Source: AP-15 sp963702685 (GTDB taxonomy: Bacteria; Pseudomonadota; Alphaproteobacteria; ATCC43930; CGMCC-115725). Taken from it: a stretch of DNA of 64,000 nt. Positions within the stretch are counted from its first letter, which is position 1, and every line of letters begins with the position of its first letter. Shown here piece after piece: positions 45,130-54,723 of the stretch. The notes under the pieces are model-generated. The model was not told the origin of the DNA, did not search any database, and was given only the letters and a program-made list of their open reading frames with translations. A program made the position numbers and the translations under genes. The DNA lies in contig CAVPDQ010000009.1 in the NCBI GenBank assembly GCA_963702685.1, positions 682,001-746,000 on the forward strand, in the 5' to 3' direction.

Positions 45130-45945
45130 ATGCCGCAGATCCATCCCACCGCGATTGTCGCGCCCGGTGCGCGCCTGGCCGACGATGTCGTCGTCGGCCC
45201 CTATTGCGTCATCGGCGAGCACGTCGTGCTGGAGCGTGGCGTCAGCCTCAAATCGCACGTCGTGATCGACGGGCGAACGACGATTGGCGAGCGGACGCGC
45301 ATCTTTCCGTTCGCCTCGATCGGGCATGAGACGCAGGATTTGAAATACAAGGGCGAGCCCTCATTGCTCGAAATCGGCCAGGACAACACGATCCGCGAAT
45401 ATGTGACGATCAATCCGGGCACCGAGGGCGGTGGCATGGTCACCCGGATCGGCAATCATTGCTTGTTGATGGTCGGCGCCCATGTGGCCCATGACTGCCA
45501 GATCGGCGATCACGTTATCCTGGTCAACAACGGGACGCTCGGCGGCCATGTCGTGATGGAAGATTACGCGATCTTGGGTGGGCTCTCGGCGGTGCATCAA
45601 TTTTGCCGGATCGGGCGGCATGCGATGATCGGCGGGATGTCGGGCGTCGAGCGCGATGTCATCCCTTACGGCTTGGTGATGGGCGACCGCGCCCGGCTGA
45701 ATGGGCTCAATATCATCGGCATGCAGCGGCGCGGGTTCAGCCGCGAAGCGATCCAGGGGTTGCGCAGCGCCTACCAGCTGCTGTTCTTTGCCGATGGCAC
45801 CTTGACCGATCGTGTCAACGAAGCCGCGGAAAAATTTGGCGGCATCGGCCCGGTAGACGACATCATCGCCTTTATCCGCGCCGATTCGACCCGCGCCATC
45901 TGTCAGCCCAAGGAAGCCAATGCCAAAGAGGCAAACGGCGCCTAA
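45130..45945 (+). CDS. lpxA: Acyl-ACP--UDP-N-acetylglucosamine O-acyltransferase
   Basis: The first lipid A enzyme. A hexapeptide left-handed beta-helix starts at once (IHPTAIVAPGARLADDVVVGPYCVIG), with catalytic His region LLMVGAHVAHDCQIGDHVIL and the C-terminal helical part (GLNIIGMQRRGFSREAIQGLRSAYQLLF). The ATG at 45130 is favoured; a GTG at 45121 is possible. Its end overlaps lpxI by 26 bp. Confidence 0.96.
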   Translation: MPQIHPTAIVAPGARLADDVVVGPYCVIGEHVVLERGVSLKSHVVIDGRTTIGERTRIFPFASIGHETQDLKYKGEPSLLEIGQDNTIREYVTINPGTEGGGMVTRIGNHCLLMVGAHVAHDCQIGDHVILVNNGTLGGHVVMEDYAILGGLSAVHQFCRIGRHAMIGGMSGVERDVIPYGLVMGDRARLNGLNIIGMQRRGFSREAIQGLRSAYQLLFFADGTLTDRVNEAAEKFGGIGPVDDIIAFIRADSTRAICQPKEANAKEANGA

Positions 45946-46754
45946 GCTCGGCATCATCGCCGGCGGTGGCGAGCTGCCGCGCAGGCTCATCGATTCCTGC
46001 CGGGCCAAAGGGCGCGAGGTCTTTGTCCTCGCCCTTGAAGGTGCGGCGGAGGCGGCGACGGTCGCCGGGCGTCGCGCACGCCTGGTGCCGGCCCGGGGCT
46101 GCTGCCAAGGCGTTGTCGTTGCTGCGCGACAACGATGTAACCGAGCTGGTGCTCGCCGGCGCCGTCCGCCGACCGTCCTTGATGGCGCTGCGGCCCGACT
46201 GGCGCGCCGCCAAGCTGCTCGCCAGGATCGGCTATCGGGCGCTCGGTGACGACGGGCTTTTGTCTGCCGTCGTCAGGGAGCTCGAGCACGAAGGCTTCCG
46301 AGTGATCGGCGCCGACCGGCTGCTGGATGGCGGGCTTGCCCCGGAAGGGCCGCTCGGCTTGGTCCGACCGGACCCGACGGCGTTGGCAGACATCGAGCGG
46401 GGAGGGGAGGTCGCCCGGGCGCTCGGCGCCCTCGATATCGGCCAGGCGGTTGTCGTCCAGCAGGGCATGGTGCTGGGTGTCGAGGCGGTCGAAGGCACCG
46501 ACGAGCTCGTCCGCCGTTGCGCCGGACTACGCCGCGACGGGCCCGGCGGCGTTCTCGTCAAGCTCGAAAAGCCCGGCCAGGAGCCGCGCGCCGATCGGCC
46601 GACAATCGGACCGCGCACCGTGGCTCTGGCGGCTGAAGCCGGGCTGCGCGGCATTGCCGTCGAGGCCGGGGCGACGATCGTCATCGATCGCGACGAGGTC
46701 GTGGCCGCCGCCGATCGCGCCGGCCTCTTCGTGGTCGGCATCCGACGGGTGTGA
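45920..46754 (+). CDS. lpxI: UDP-2,3-diacylglucosamine pyrophosphatase LpxI, frameshifted near 46070
   Basis: LpxI replaces LpxH in many alphaproteobacteria, cleaving UDP-diacylglucosamine to lipid X. The N-terminus reads KLGIIAGGGELPRRLIDSCRAKGREVFVLALEG; the frame then moves +1 around 46060-46082 and continues HAWCRPGAAAKALSLLRDNDVTELVLAGAVRRPSL through the C-terminal catalytic domain (GQAVVVQQGMVLGVEAVEGTDEL, IVIDRDEVVAAADRAGLFVVGI). ~277 residues after correction. Stop overlaps lpxB as GTGA. Clean on both sides of one break. Confidence 0.93.
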
Positions 46755-47936
46755 GCGAGCCTGCGCCCTTTATCTTCATCGTCGCCGGCGAGCCCTCGGG
46801 CGATGCGCTGGGCGGCGCCCTGATCGCGGCTCTGCGGCAGCGCACCGGCGGCAAGCTGCGGGTCGCCGGCGTCGGCGGCGAGCGGATGCGGGAAGAGGGC
46901 CTCGACAGCCTCGTCCCGCTCGACGACCTCGCGGTGATGGGGGTGACCGAGGTGCTGCCGCGCGCGGCGCTGATCCTGCGCCGGGTGCGCGAGACGGTGG
47001 CGGCGGTCCGCGCGCTGCGGCCCGACGCGGTCGTGACCATCGACAGCTCGGGGTTCAGCTGGCGCATCGCCCAGCGCCTGCGCCGCCGCGGCGAGACTCT
47101 GCCGCTGATCCATTACGTGGCACCCATGGTGTGGGCCTGGCGCGCCGGCCGGGCGCGGCGCATGGCCCGCTGGTACGACCATCTGATGACCTTGCTGCCG
47201 TTCGAGCCGCCTTATTTCGAGCGGGTCGGGCTCTCCTGCGGCTTTGTCGGCCATCCGGTTCTCGAAAGCGGCGCCGGGCGTGGCGATGCCGCTCGGTTTC
47301 GGTCGGCGCACGGGCTCGCCGAGAACGACCTGCTGATCAGCGTATTGCCGGGCAGCCGGCACGGCGAGGTGCGGCGGTTGCTGCCGGTCTTCGGCAGGGC
47401 GCTCATATTGCTGCAAGGCCAGATCGGCCCGTTTCGCGTCGCCGTGCCGACGGTCGCGACGGTCGCGGCGACGGTCGCCGAAGCGGCGCGCGGCCTGGCC
47501 CGGCACGCCGATCGTCGTGCAGGAGCCGCAGCAGAAATACGACGCTTTTGCCGCCAGCCGCGCCGCCCTCGCCGCGTCCGGCACGGTGGCGCTCGAGCTG
47601 GCGCTCGCCCAAGTGCCGATGGTCGTCGGCTATCGGCTCAACCCGCTGACCCAAAAGCTCCTCGACCGCGTGGTCAAGGTGCGCCAGGTCAACCTCGTCA
47701 ACCTGCTGCTGGAAGAGGTGCTGGTCACCGAGCTGCTCGGCCCGGACTGCACCGCCGAACGCATCGCGGCCGAGCTTGAGGCACTGGTTCGCGACGAACG
47801 GGTTCGCGAGCGGCACCGGCGCGGGTATGATCGGGCGATGCGGCGCCTCCAGGCGGGCGGCGTGGCCCCGAGCCTGCGCGCCGCGGACCAGGTTCTCGAA
47901 ATCGTCGCCGCCCGCCGCGGCGCCGCCCCACCCTGA
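46751..47936 (+). CDS. lpxB: Lipid-A-disaccharide synthase, frameshifted near 47500
   Basis: A GT-B glycosyltransferase that joins lipid X to UDP-diacylglucosamine. N-terminal motifs are FIFIVAGEPSGDALGGALIAAL and GVGGERMREEGL, then IHYVAPMVWAWRAGRA. The frame shifts +1 around 47495-47506 (GLARH becomes TPIVVQEPQQKYDAF), and the donor-binding end continues SGTVALELALAQVPMVVGYRLNPLTQ. ~394 residues after correction. Last gene of the lipid A series. Confidence 0.94.
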
Positions 47937-47950
47937 CGGAGGAGCTCACG

Positions 47951-48358
47951 ATGACCGCGAACGCCGACAAGTTTCGCTATCTGCACACGATGATCCGCGT
48001 GCGCGATCTCGACAAGTCGCTGCAATTCTATACCGGGCAGCTCGGCATGAAATTGCTGCGCAAGCGCGATTATCCGACCGGCAAGTTCACGCTCGCCTTT
48101 GTCGGCTACGGCGAGGAGGCCGACCATACCGTGCTCGAGCTGACCCATAATTGGGAGCAGGCCGAGCCCTACAATCTCGGCAGCGCCTTCGGCCATCTGG
48201 CATTGGGCGTGCCCGATGTCTACCAGGCGTGCGCAGAGCTCGGCGCCGCCGGGGTCAAGATCCCGCGGCCGGCGGGCCCGATGGCGCATGGCGGCTCGGT
48301 CATCGCCTTTATCGAGGACCCCGACGGTTATCGCATCGAATTGGTGCAGCGCGCCTAG
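47951..48358 (+). CDS. gloA: Lactoylglutathione lyase (glyoxalase I)
   Basis: Glyoxalase I isomerises the methylglyoxal-glutathione hemithioacetal to S-lactoylglutathione. The 135-residue protein has all four metal ligand regions: LHTMIRVRDLDKSLQFYTGQLGMKLLR (His), VLELTHNWEQ (Glu), FGHLALGVPDVYQAC (His) and IAFIEDPDGYRIELVQ (Glu). GAGGAG site before the ATG. Its last 72 bases recur, 87 percent identical, after the adjacent restriction-modification gene at 52482-52553. Confidence 0.95.
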   Translation: MTANADKFRYLHTMIRVRDLDKSLQFYTGQLGMKLLRKRDYPTGKFTLAFVGYGEEADHTVLELTHNWEQAEPYNLGSAFGHLALGVPDVYQACAELGAAGVKIPRPAGPMAHGGSVIAFIEDPDGYRIELVQRA

Positions 48359-48380
48359 CCGGCGCCTCTCCAGCAACTCG

Positions 48381-51300
48381 ATGGTAGAGGGGGTCTTTCG
48401 CGGCAGCCTGTTTTCGAGCGACTTCCTGCGCGAATTGATCAGCCGTCTACCCGATTGGTCGAGCCTCGATGACGCCGCCGTCGAGGCGCTTCGCTCGGAT
48501 CTGCGGCGCGTATTCGACCGGTTCCCGACGGCGCAATCACCAAATGAAAGCCAGACCGAGGACGACCTGATCTGGCCGGTCCTGAACCGCCTCGGCTGGA
48601 GCGAAAGCCTGCGTCAGCAAAATCTCGCACCCCGCGGCCGCGAGGACGTGCCCGACGGGGTTCTGTTCGGCAACGGCGAGGCAAAGGCCCGAGCCAACGC
48701 CTTCCCGGAGGAGTGGCGGCGCTACGGGCTCGGCCTCGCTGTCGTCGAATCGAAAAGATGGCGACGGCCGCTCGATCGCCGGTCGGGACGACGGGGCGAG
48801 GAAACCGCCCCCTCGACCCAGATGCTGCGCTATCTGCGGCGGGTCGAAGACCTGACCACCGGCAAGCTGCGTTGGGGCATGCTGACCAATGGCGGACAGT
48901 GGCGGCTCTACTATCAGGGCGCGCGGTCGGTTTCGGAGCAGTTCTTCGAAATCGACCTGACCGCCATCCTCGCCGTCCCCGGCCACGACGGCGGCCTGTT
49001 CGCGCTCCCCGAGGAAGAAGGCCGGCATTGGCTGAGGGTGTTCGCCCTCGTCTTTGGCCGCCAGGCGTTTTTGCCGACGCCGAGCGACGGCCGGACCTTT
49101 CATCAGCGCGCGCTCGCGGAAGGCCGGTTCTACGAAGACCGGGTCGCCGCCAACCTCTCCAACCTTGTCTTCGGCCAGGTATTTCCCGAGCTCGCCCGCG
49201 CCATCGCCGCCGCAGCTCCGGCCGCGCCGTTGCAGGAGGTGCGCGAGGCCGCGCTGATCCTGCTCTACCGCCTGCTGTTCATCCTCTATGCCGAGGACCG
49301 GGATTTGCTGCCGGTGCGCGACCGCCGCTACGAAGATTACGGTCTGCGCGAGCGGGTCCGCGGCGATATCGGCCGCCGCAAGGACCGCAACGACGCCTTT
49401 TCGGATACCGCCGCCCGCTACTGGTCGGCGCTCGACGACCTCTGCCGTGCGATCGATTTGGGCGACCGGTCGATCGGGCTGCCGCCCTACAATGGCGGGC
49501 TGTTCGATGCCGAGCGCACGCCGCTATTGACGACGATCCGCCTCGGCGACGCCATCATGGCGAACGTGATCGACGCCCTCTCGTTCGAGCGCACCGCCGA
49601 CGGGCGCAAATACATCAATTATCGCGATCTGAGCGTGCAGCAGCTCGGCTCGATCTACGAGCGCCTGCTGGAGCATGAAATCATCCGCGAGGCCGGCCGG
49701 ATCGTCATCCGGCCCAATGTCTTCGCCCGCAAGGGATCGGGCAGCTACTACACGCCGGACGATCTGGTCGGGCTGATCATCCGCGAGACCGTCGCCCCGC
49801 TGGTCGCGCAGCGTGCCGACGCCTTCAGGGCGAGGGCGGACGAGCTGGCCGGGGGCAAGCAGCCGGAAGACTACCGGCTCGGCATCCTCAAGCGCATCGA
49901 CCCCGCGGAACGGCTGCTGGAGCTGAAAATCTGCGACCCGGCGATGGGGTCGGGCCATTTTCTCGTCAGCCTGGTCGATTATCTGGCCGATCAGGTCATC
50001 GCCGCGATGGCCGATGCCGAGGCGATCGTCGCCTGGGGTGATTACATTTCCCCGCTCGGCGAGCCGGATCGAGGCCATCCGCAACACCATTCTCGGCAAC
50101 GCCGAGGAGCGCGGCTGGACCGTCGACCCGGCCCAGCTCGACGACCGGCACATCATCCGCCGCATGGTGCTGAAGCGCTGCGTCTACGGCGTCGACAAAA
50201 ACCTGATGGCGGTCGAGCTGGCCAAGGTCTCGTTGTGGCTCCACACCTTCACCGTCGGCGCGCCGCTTAAGCTTTCTCGACCATCACCTGCGCCACGGCG
50301 ACAGCCTCTTCGGCTCATGGGTCAGGGGCGGGATCGACAAGGCCGCGTCCTGGGGCAAGCCGCTGCTGTTGCACGAGCCGATGCGCCGCGCCCTGCGCGC
50401 CGCCGCACAGATGCAGGTCATCGAGGGGCTGACCGACGCCGAGATCGCCGAGGCCGAGCGCTCGGAGCTGATCTTCGAGGAGGTGCGCGAGATGACCGCA
50501 CCGCTCGACGCCTTCCTGTCGTTCATTCACGCGATCGACTGGCTCGACCCGAAGGCAAAGGAGGACAAGAACGCGCTGCACGCCTTTTTCGACGGCCAGT
50601 TCGGCGATCCGGTGCAGATCGCGCTCGGCAAGGCGCCGGTCGCGAACGGCCGCGTCGAGGCCGCGCGCTTCACCGAGCTCTTGGCGAAAGCCCGCGAGCT
50701 GATCGACGAAGAACATTTCTTCAACTGGCAGGTCGCCTTCCCCGGCGTGTGGTCGGTCTGGGAATCGGGGAAGCTGACCGGCGGGTTCGACGCGATCATC
50801 GGCAACCCGCCCTGGGACCGGATGAAATTGCAGCAGGTCGAGTGGTTCGCCATCCGCCGGCGGGAAATTGCATTGGCGCAGCGCGCCGCCGATCGCAAGC
50901 GCCTGATCGCGGCGTTGGAGACGCAGGGCGACCCGCTCGCCGGGGACTATGCCAAGGCCGCGGCGCGCGCCGAAGCGGCGTTCCGCATCGCCCGCGGCTG
51001 CGGCGATTATCCGCTGCTCTCCGGCGGCGACATGAACATCTATTCGCTGTTCGTCGAGCGGGCGATGGCGCTCGTCAAGCCGAGCGGCATGGTCGGCCTC
51101 CTGACCCCCTCCGGCATCGCCTCGGACAAGACCGCCGCCCCTTTCTTCAAGGGCGTGGCGATCGGCGGCCGGCTGAAGGCGCTCTATGATTTCGAGAACC
51201 GTCGAACACGGTTTGATGAAGACCCGTTCTTTCCCGATGTCAGACGCCGGTTCAAGTTTTGCACGTTCATCTTCAGCCCGTCGCCTCTCGAGCACTCCGG

Positions 51301-52476
51301 TCGAAATGCGCCTTTTTTCTTCAGGACGTGTCGGAGTTGGACGATCCCGAGCGCTGCTTCGCGCTGTCGGCGCAGGACTTTGCCCGTGTCAATCCGAACA
51401 CCGGCACGGCGCCGATTTTCCGCACCCGCCGCGACGCCGATCTGACGACGGCGATCTATGCCCGCCTGCCGGTTCTGGTGGACCGTTCCGGCGGCGGCGA
51501 GGTCAAGGCCTGGCCGGTCAGATACGCCACCATGTTTCATATGACCAACGACTCGCAGCTTTTCCGCACGCGCCGGGAATTGGAAGAGCGGGAAGGCGCC
51601 TACCCCGTCGCCGGCAACCGATACCGCAGCGCGGCGGGGGAATGGGTGCCGCTCTATGAAGGCAAGATGGTGCAGGCCTTCGATCATCGCGCCGCAAGCG
51701 TTGTCGTCCACCCGGAGAACCAGCACCGCCCCGCTCAACCTGAGCCCGCGACGTTGGCACAGCATCAGAATCCAATCTGGCTACCAGACCCGCAGTTCTG
51801 GATCGAAGGCGTCAATTTGCCTGTTGCCGGGCTTGCCTATTCGCTCGGCTTCAAGGATGTCACCGCTCCCACCAACATTCGATCCATGATCGCTGCTGTA
51901 GTACCGGGAACAGGCACCGGCAACACGCTTGCGGTGCTGCTCAGCAACCAGTCGACCGGCCGACTAAACGCACTGAGCAGCGCGACCTTGCTCGCCAATC
52001 TGAATGCGTCCGCATTTGATTTCGTAGCGCGTCAGAAGATTCAGGGCCAGCACTTGAACTGGTACATCGTCGAGCAGCTCCCGGTCGTGCCGCCGGAGCG
52101 GTACGAGGCCGTCCGGTTTGGTCCGAAGACGGCGGGGGAGATCGTGCGCGAGGCCGTGCTCGAGCTGACCTACACGGCGCACGACATGGCTTCTTTCGCG
52201 CGGGATCTGGGCTACATCGACGAGGCCGGCGAGGTCAGGCCGCCGTTTATTTGGGACGAGGAGCGCCGCCTGAAATTGCGGGCAAAGCTCGACGCGGTGT
52301 ATTTCCACCTCTACGGCGTCACCGGCCGCGACGATGTGCGCTACATCTATTCGACCTTTCCGATCGTCGAGCGCGAGGAGACCGCCGCCCACGGCTGCTA
52401 CCGTTCGCGCGAATTGTGCCTCGCCTATATGAGCGCCCTCGCCGCCGGCGACCCCGATGCGGAGATCAGCTTGTGA
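48381..52476 (+). pseudogene. Type IIG restriction-modification enzyme (Eco57I-like, PD-ExK plus N6-adenine methylase), three frame breaks
   Basis: A single polypeptide that should both cut and methylate DNA. The N-terminal nuclease shows PDGVLFG (Asp92) and VVESKRW (Glu123, Lys125). A helical connector leads to the methylase: SGSYYTPDDLVGLII, SAM motif I DPAMGSGHFLVSLV (~residue 518), catalytic NPPW in IIGNPPWDRMK, then a C-terminal target-recognition region (VLLSNQSTGRLNALSSATLLANLNA; LNWYIVEQLPVVPPERY). Frame changes occur near 50060 (+1), 50268 (+1) and 51290-51320 (-1 or +2). About 1,365 residues if repaired. It starts 22 bp after gloA, and a second gloA 3' end follows it. Confidence 0.88.
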
Positions 52477-52481
52477 CCGCG

Positions 52482-52553
52482 CATGGCGCCCCGGTCGTCG
52501 CCTTTATCGAAGACCCCGACGGCTACCGCATCGAATTGGTGCAGCGGCCGTAG
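52482..52553 (+). pseudogene. Second copy of the gloA 3' end
   Basis: Encodes AHGAPVVAFIEDPDGYRIELVQRP and a stop, matching the gloA C-terminus (AHGGSVIAFIEDPDGYRIELVQRA) with 9 base differences in 72, most of them silent. It begins 5 bp after the restriction gene stop. Together with the gloA end it forms a direct repeat around the restriction-modification gene. Confidence 0.85.
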
Positions 52554-52554
52554 C

Positions 52555-52707
52555 GCGGTTTTCGACCGGATCGCATCGGTACGAGCAGCCCCCCTCACCC
52601 TTCCCTCTCCCCCAAGTGGGGGGAGAGGGTTGAGGAGGGTTGGCGAGGCGAAGCCGAGCCTTACCCGGAGCTGGGTGAGGGGGGTGCCGCCCGGTCGAAA
52701 ACCGCTC
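52555..52707. repeat. MITE-like inverted-repeat element
   Basis: Terminal arms GCGGTTTTCGACCG (52555-52568) and its exact complement (about 52693-52706) flank ~125 bp containing a second dyad, CCCCTCACCC..GGGTGAGGGG, and an inner CTCTCCCCC/GGGGGAGAG hairpin. It is non-coding in itself, but the last codons of the leftward P-loop gene run into it. Confidence 0.7.
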
Positions 52708-53215
52708 CAGCGCCGAGGCCGCCGACGAACCCGGCGATCTCGGCCGGGTGCGTCAGGGTGACCAGCCTGACCCCGGACTGCGCGGCGGCGGCGAGATGGC
52801 GGGTGCGCGCCGTCCGGCGATAGCGGCGCACATAGCTCAGGAACGCCGGGTCGAGCCGTTCCGGACAGCCCGGCGCCATGTCGTCGCGAACCCGGCCGAA
52901 CGAGCCCAGCTCCCGGCGCAGCACGCGGGCGAGACAGCGCCAAGTCGGAAAATCGAGAAAAATCGCGGTATCCGCGGCGGCGAGGCGAAGCGCCAGCGTG
53001 CCGCCGTAATTGCCGTCGATGATCCAGCGCGGCCGTGCGACGAGGGCCGCGACCTCGCGCGCCCATGTTTCTTTGTCCGGCTCCTGCCAGCCCGGTCGCC
53101 AGTATTCCCGATCGAGATGGATGACCGGCAGCCCGGTGATCCGTGCGACCTGCCCTGCCAGGGTCGATTTTCCGGTGCCCGGACAGCCGAGGACGAGGGC
53201 CTTGCCGCCAATTAT
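52661..53215 (-). CDS. P-loop NTPase, topology-modulation/adenylate-kinase-like protein, with no canonical start codon
   Basis: The frame reads IIGGKALVLGCPGTGKSTLAGQVARITG (Walker A GCPGTGKST), VIHLDREYWRPGWQEPDKETW, WIIDGNYGGTLALRLAAADTAIFLDFPTWRCLARVLRREL, matching small AAA-type kinases annotated as topology modulation protein. No ATG, GTG, TTG or CTG lies between the previous in-frame stop and Walker A. The best candidates are ATA at 53215 or ATT at 53212, 9-12 bases after a GGAGGAG site. A miscalled base (ATA for ATG) is possible. The C-terminal ~15 residues derive from the repeat element. It is 16 bp downstream of the amidase stop. Confidence 0.7.
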   Translation of the reverse strand: MIGGKALVLGCPGTGKSTLAGQVARITGLPVIHLDREYWRPGWQEPDKETWAREVAALVARPRWIIDGNYGGTLALRLAAADTAIFLDFPTWRCLARVLRRELGSFGRVRDDMAPGCPERLDPAFLSYVRRYRRTARTRHLAAAAQSGVRLVTLTHPAEIAGFVGGLGAGAVFDRAAPPSPSSG

Positions 53216-53231
53216 CGGCCTTGGCTCCTCC

Positions 53232-54688
53232 TCAGGCGTAGCCGGGCGGGGCGGTGAAGCCGCCGATTTCGGCGGCGAGGAGCCGGGCGAGCTCGATCGT
53301 CGTCAGGTCTTCGCCTTCGGCGCCGATGATCTGCATGCCGACCGGCAGCCCGGCCGGGGTGAGGCCGATGGGTGCCGCTGTTGCCGGCAGGTGGGAGAGG
53401 CTCGCCAGCCCGGCCCAGAAGCGCTGGTCGCCATAGGGCATCGGCTTGCCGTTGACCGCGACCATGCGCCGGTCGCGGTCCGGGTTGTGGTCGTGCCGGA
53501 AGGCGGCGGTGGCGGCGACGGGTGCGAGCAGCACATCGAAACGCCGGAAGAAATCCTGCCATTCGTGGCGCAATCGGGTGCGCGCCTCGTTGGCGATGCC
53601 CCAGTCGCGGTGGCGAACCGCGGCGCCGCGCGCGGCCGTGGCGTGAAAGCTCATATCCTCCGGCGCCACGGTCGCGGCGATCGCCTGATGGGCGGCGAAA
53701 TCCTCGTCGCGCAGCCGCGAGGCGGTGGCGGCGCGCAACAAGCAGCATGAAGAGGCGATGGTGCTCGGCGTCGTCGATCGCCGGGCGGGCGTTCTCGTCC
53801 ACCGTGGCGCCGGCGCGGGCGAGGGCGCCCACCGCCGCCGCCATGCGGTCGCCGACGCTGGCGTCGATCTCGCACAATGGCGAATATGCCCAGACCGCGA
53901 CGCGGAAATCGCCGAGCCGGCGATGCCGCGGCGGCGGCAATTCGATCCGCCAGGCCGCCTGCTGCAGCAGATCGGGGCCGGCCAGCACGCGCATCGCCAG
54001 ATCGAGGTCCTCGGCATGCCGCGCCATCGGGCCCGCCACCGAAATATCGGTCGGGGTCAAGCGCGCCGGTCGGCGACTGGCCGCGCGACGGGATCAACCC
54101 CCAGCTCGGCTTGTGGCCGTAGATGCCGCAGTAATGCGCCGGATTGCGCAGCGAGCCGGCGATGTCGCTGCCGGCGCCCAGCGCGCCGAGCCCGGCCGCG
54201 AGTGCCGCCGCCTCGCCGCCCGACGAGCCGCCGGGGCCGCGGCTCGTGTCCCAAGGGTTGTTGGTGGTCCCGTAGATGTCGTTGTAGCTCTGCGAATCCA
54301 TCAGCATCAGCGGGACATTGGTCTTGCCGTAGATGACCGCGCCCGCCCGCAAGAGCCGCTCGACCACCACCGCATCATCGGCGGCGATGTTGTCCTTCCA
54401 TAAAGGGTTGCCCCAGGTGGTCGGCAGCCCGGCGACATTGAACGATTCCTTGACCGTCATCGGCAGGCCGTGCAGCGGCCCCCACAGCTCGCCGCGGGCA
54501 AGTGCTGCGTCGGCCGCCCGCGCGCGCTCGCGGGCCCGTTCGGTCTGCCAGGCGACGATCGCGTTCAGCGCCGGGTTGTGCCGCTCGGCGCGCGCGAGAA
54601 AGAAATCCAGCAATTCGAGGCAGCCGATTTTCCGGTCGCGAATTTCACCGGCGAGCCGAGTGGCGGAGGCAAAGGCGCGTTCGTCCAT
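53232..54688 (-). pseudogene. Amidase-signature family hydrolase, two frame breaks
   Basis: An amide or indoleacetamide-type hydrolase with a Ser-cisSer-Lys triad. From ATG 54688: GPLHGLPMTVKESFNVAGLPTTWG (catalytic Lys) and DTSRGPGGSSGGEAAALAAGLGALGAGSDIAGSLRNPA (the GGSSGG signature with both serines). The frame moves +1 near 54060 (TPTDISVAGPMARHAEDLDLAM) and +1 near 53745 (LLRAATASRLRDEDFAAHQ), then reads to the stop through LPVGMQIIGAEGEDLTTIELAR. The catalytic half is intact. Two single inserted bases would explain it; real decay is possible because the gene is dispensable. Confidence 0.87.
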
Positions 54689-54723
54689 CGCCGAGCTTCC
54701 GCTGTCGCCCCTCTCGGGTGCGG

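Noticed and set aside
50369..52476. Separate downstream methylase or specificity genes after 50 kb
   Set aside because: Each piece continues the same type IIG protein in another frame with no start signals between, so one broken gene is the better reading.
48290..52553. Calling the restriction-modification segment an integrative element
   Set aside because: The flanking 72-bp repeat fits, but no integrase, excisionase or mobility gene lies inside, so only the repeat arrangement is claimed.
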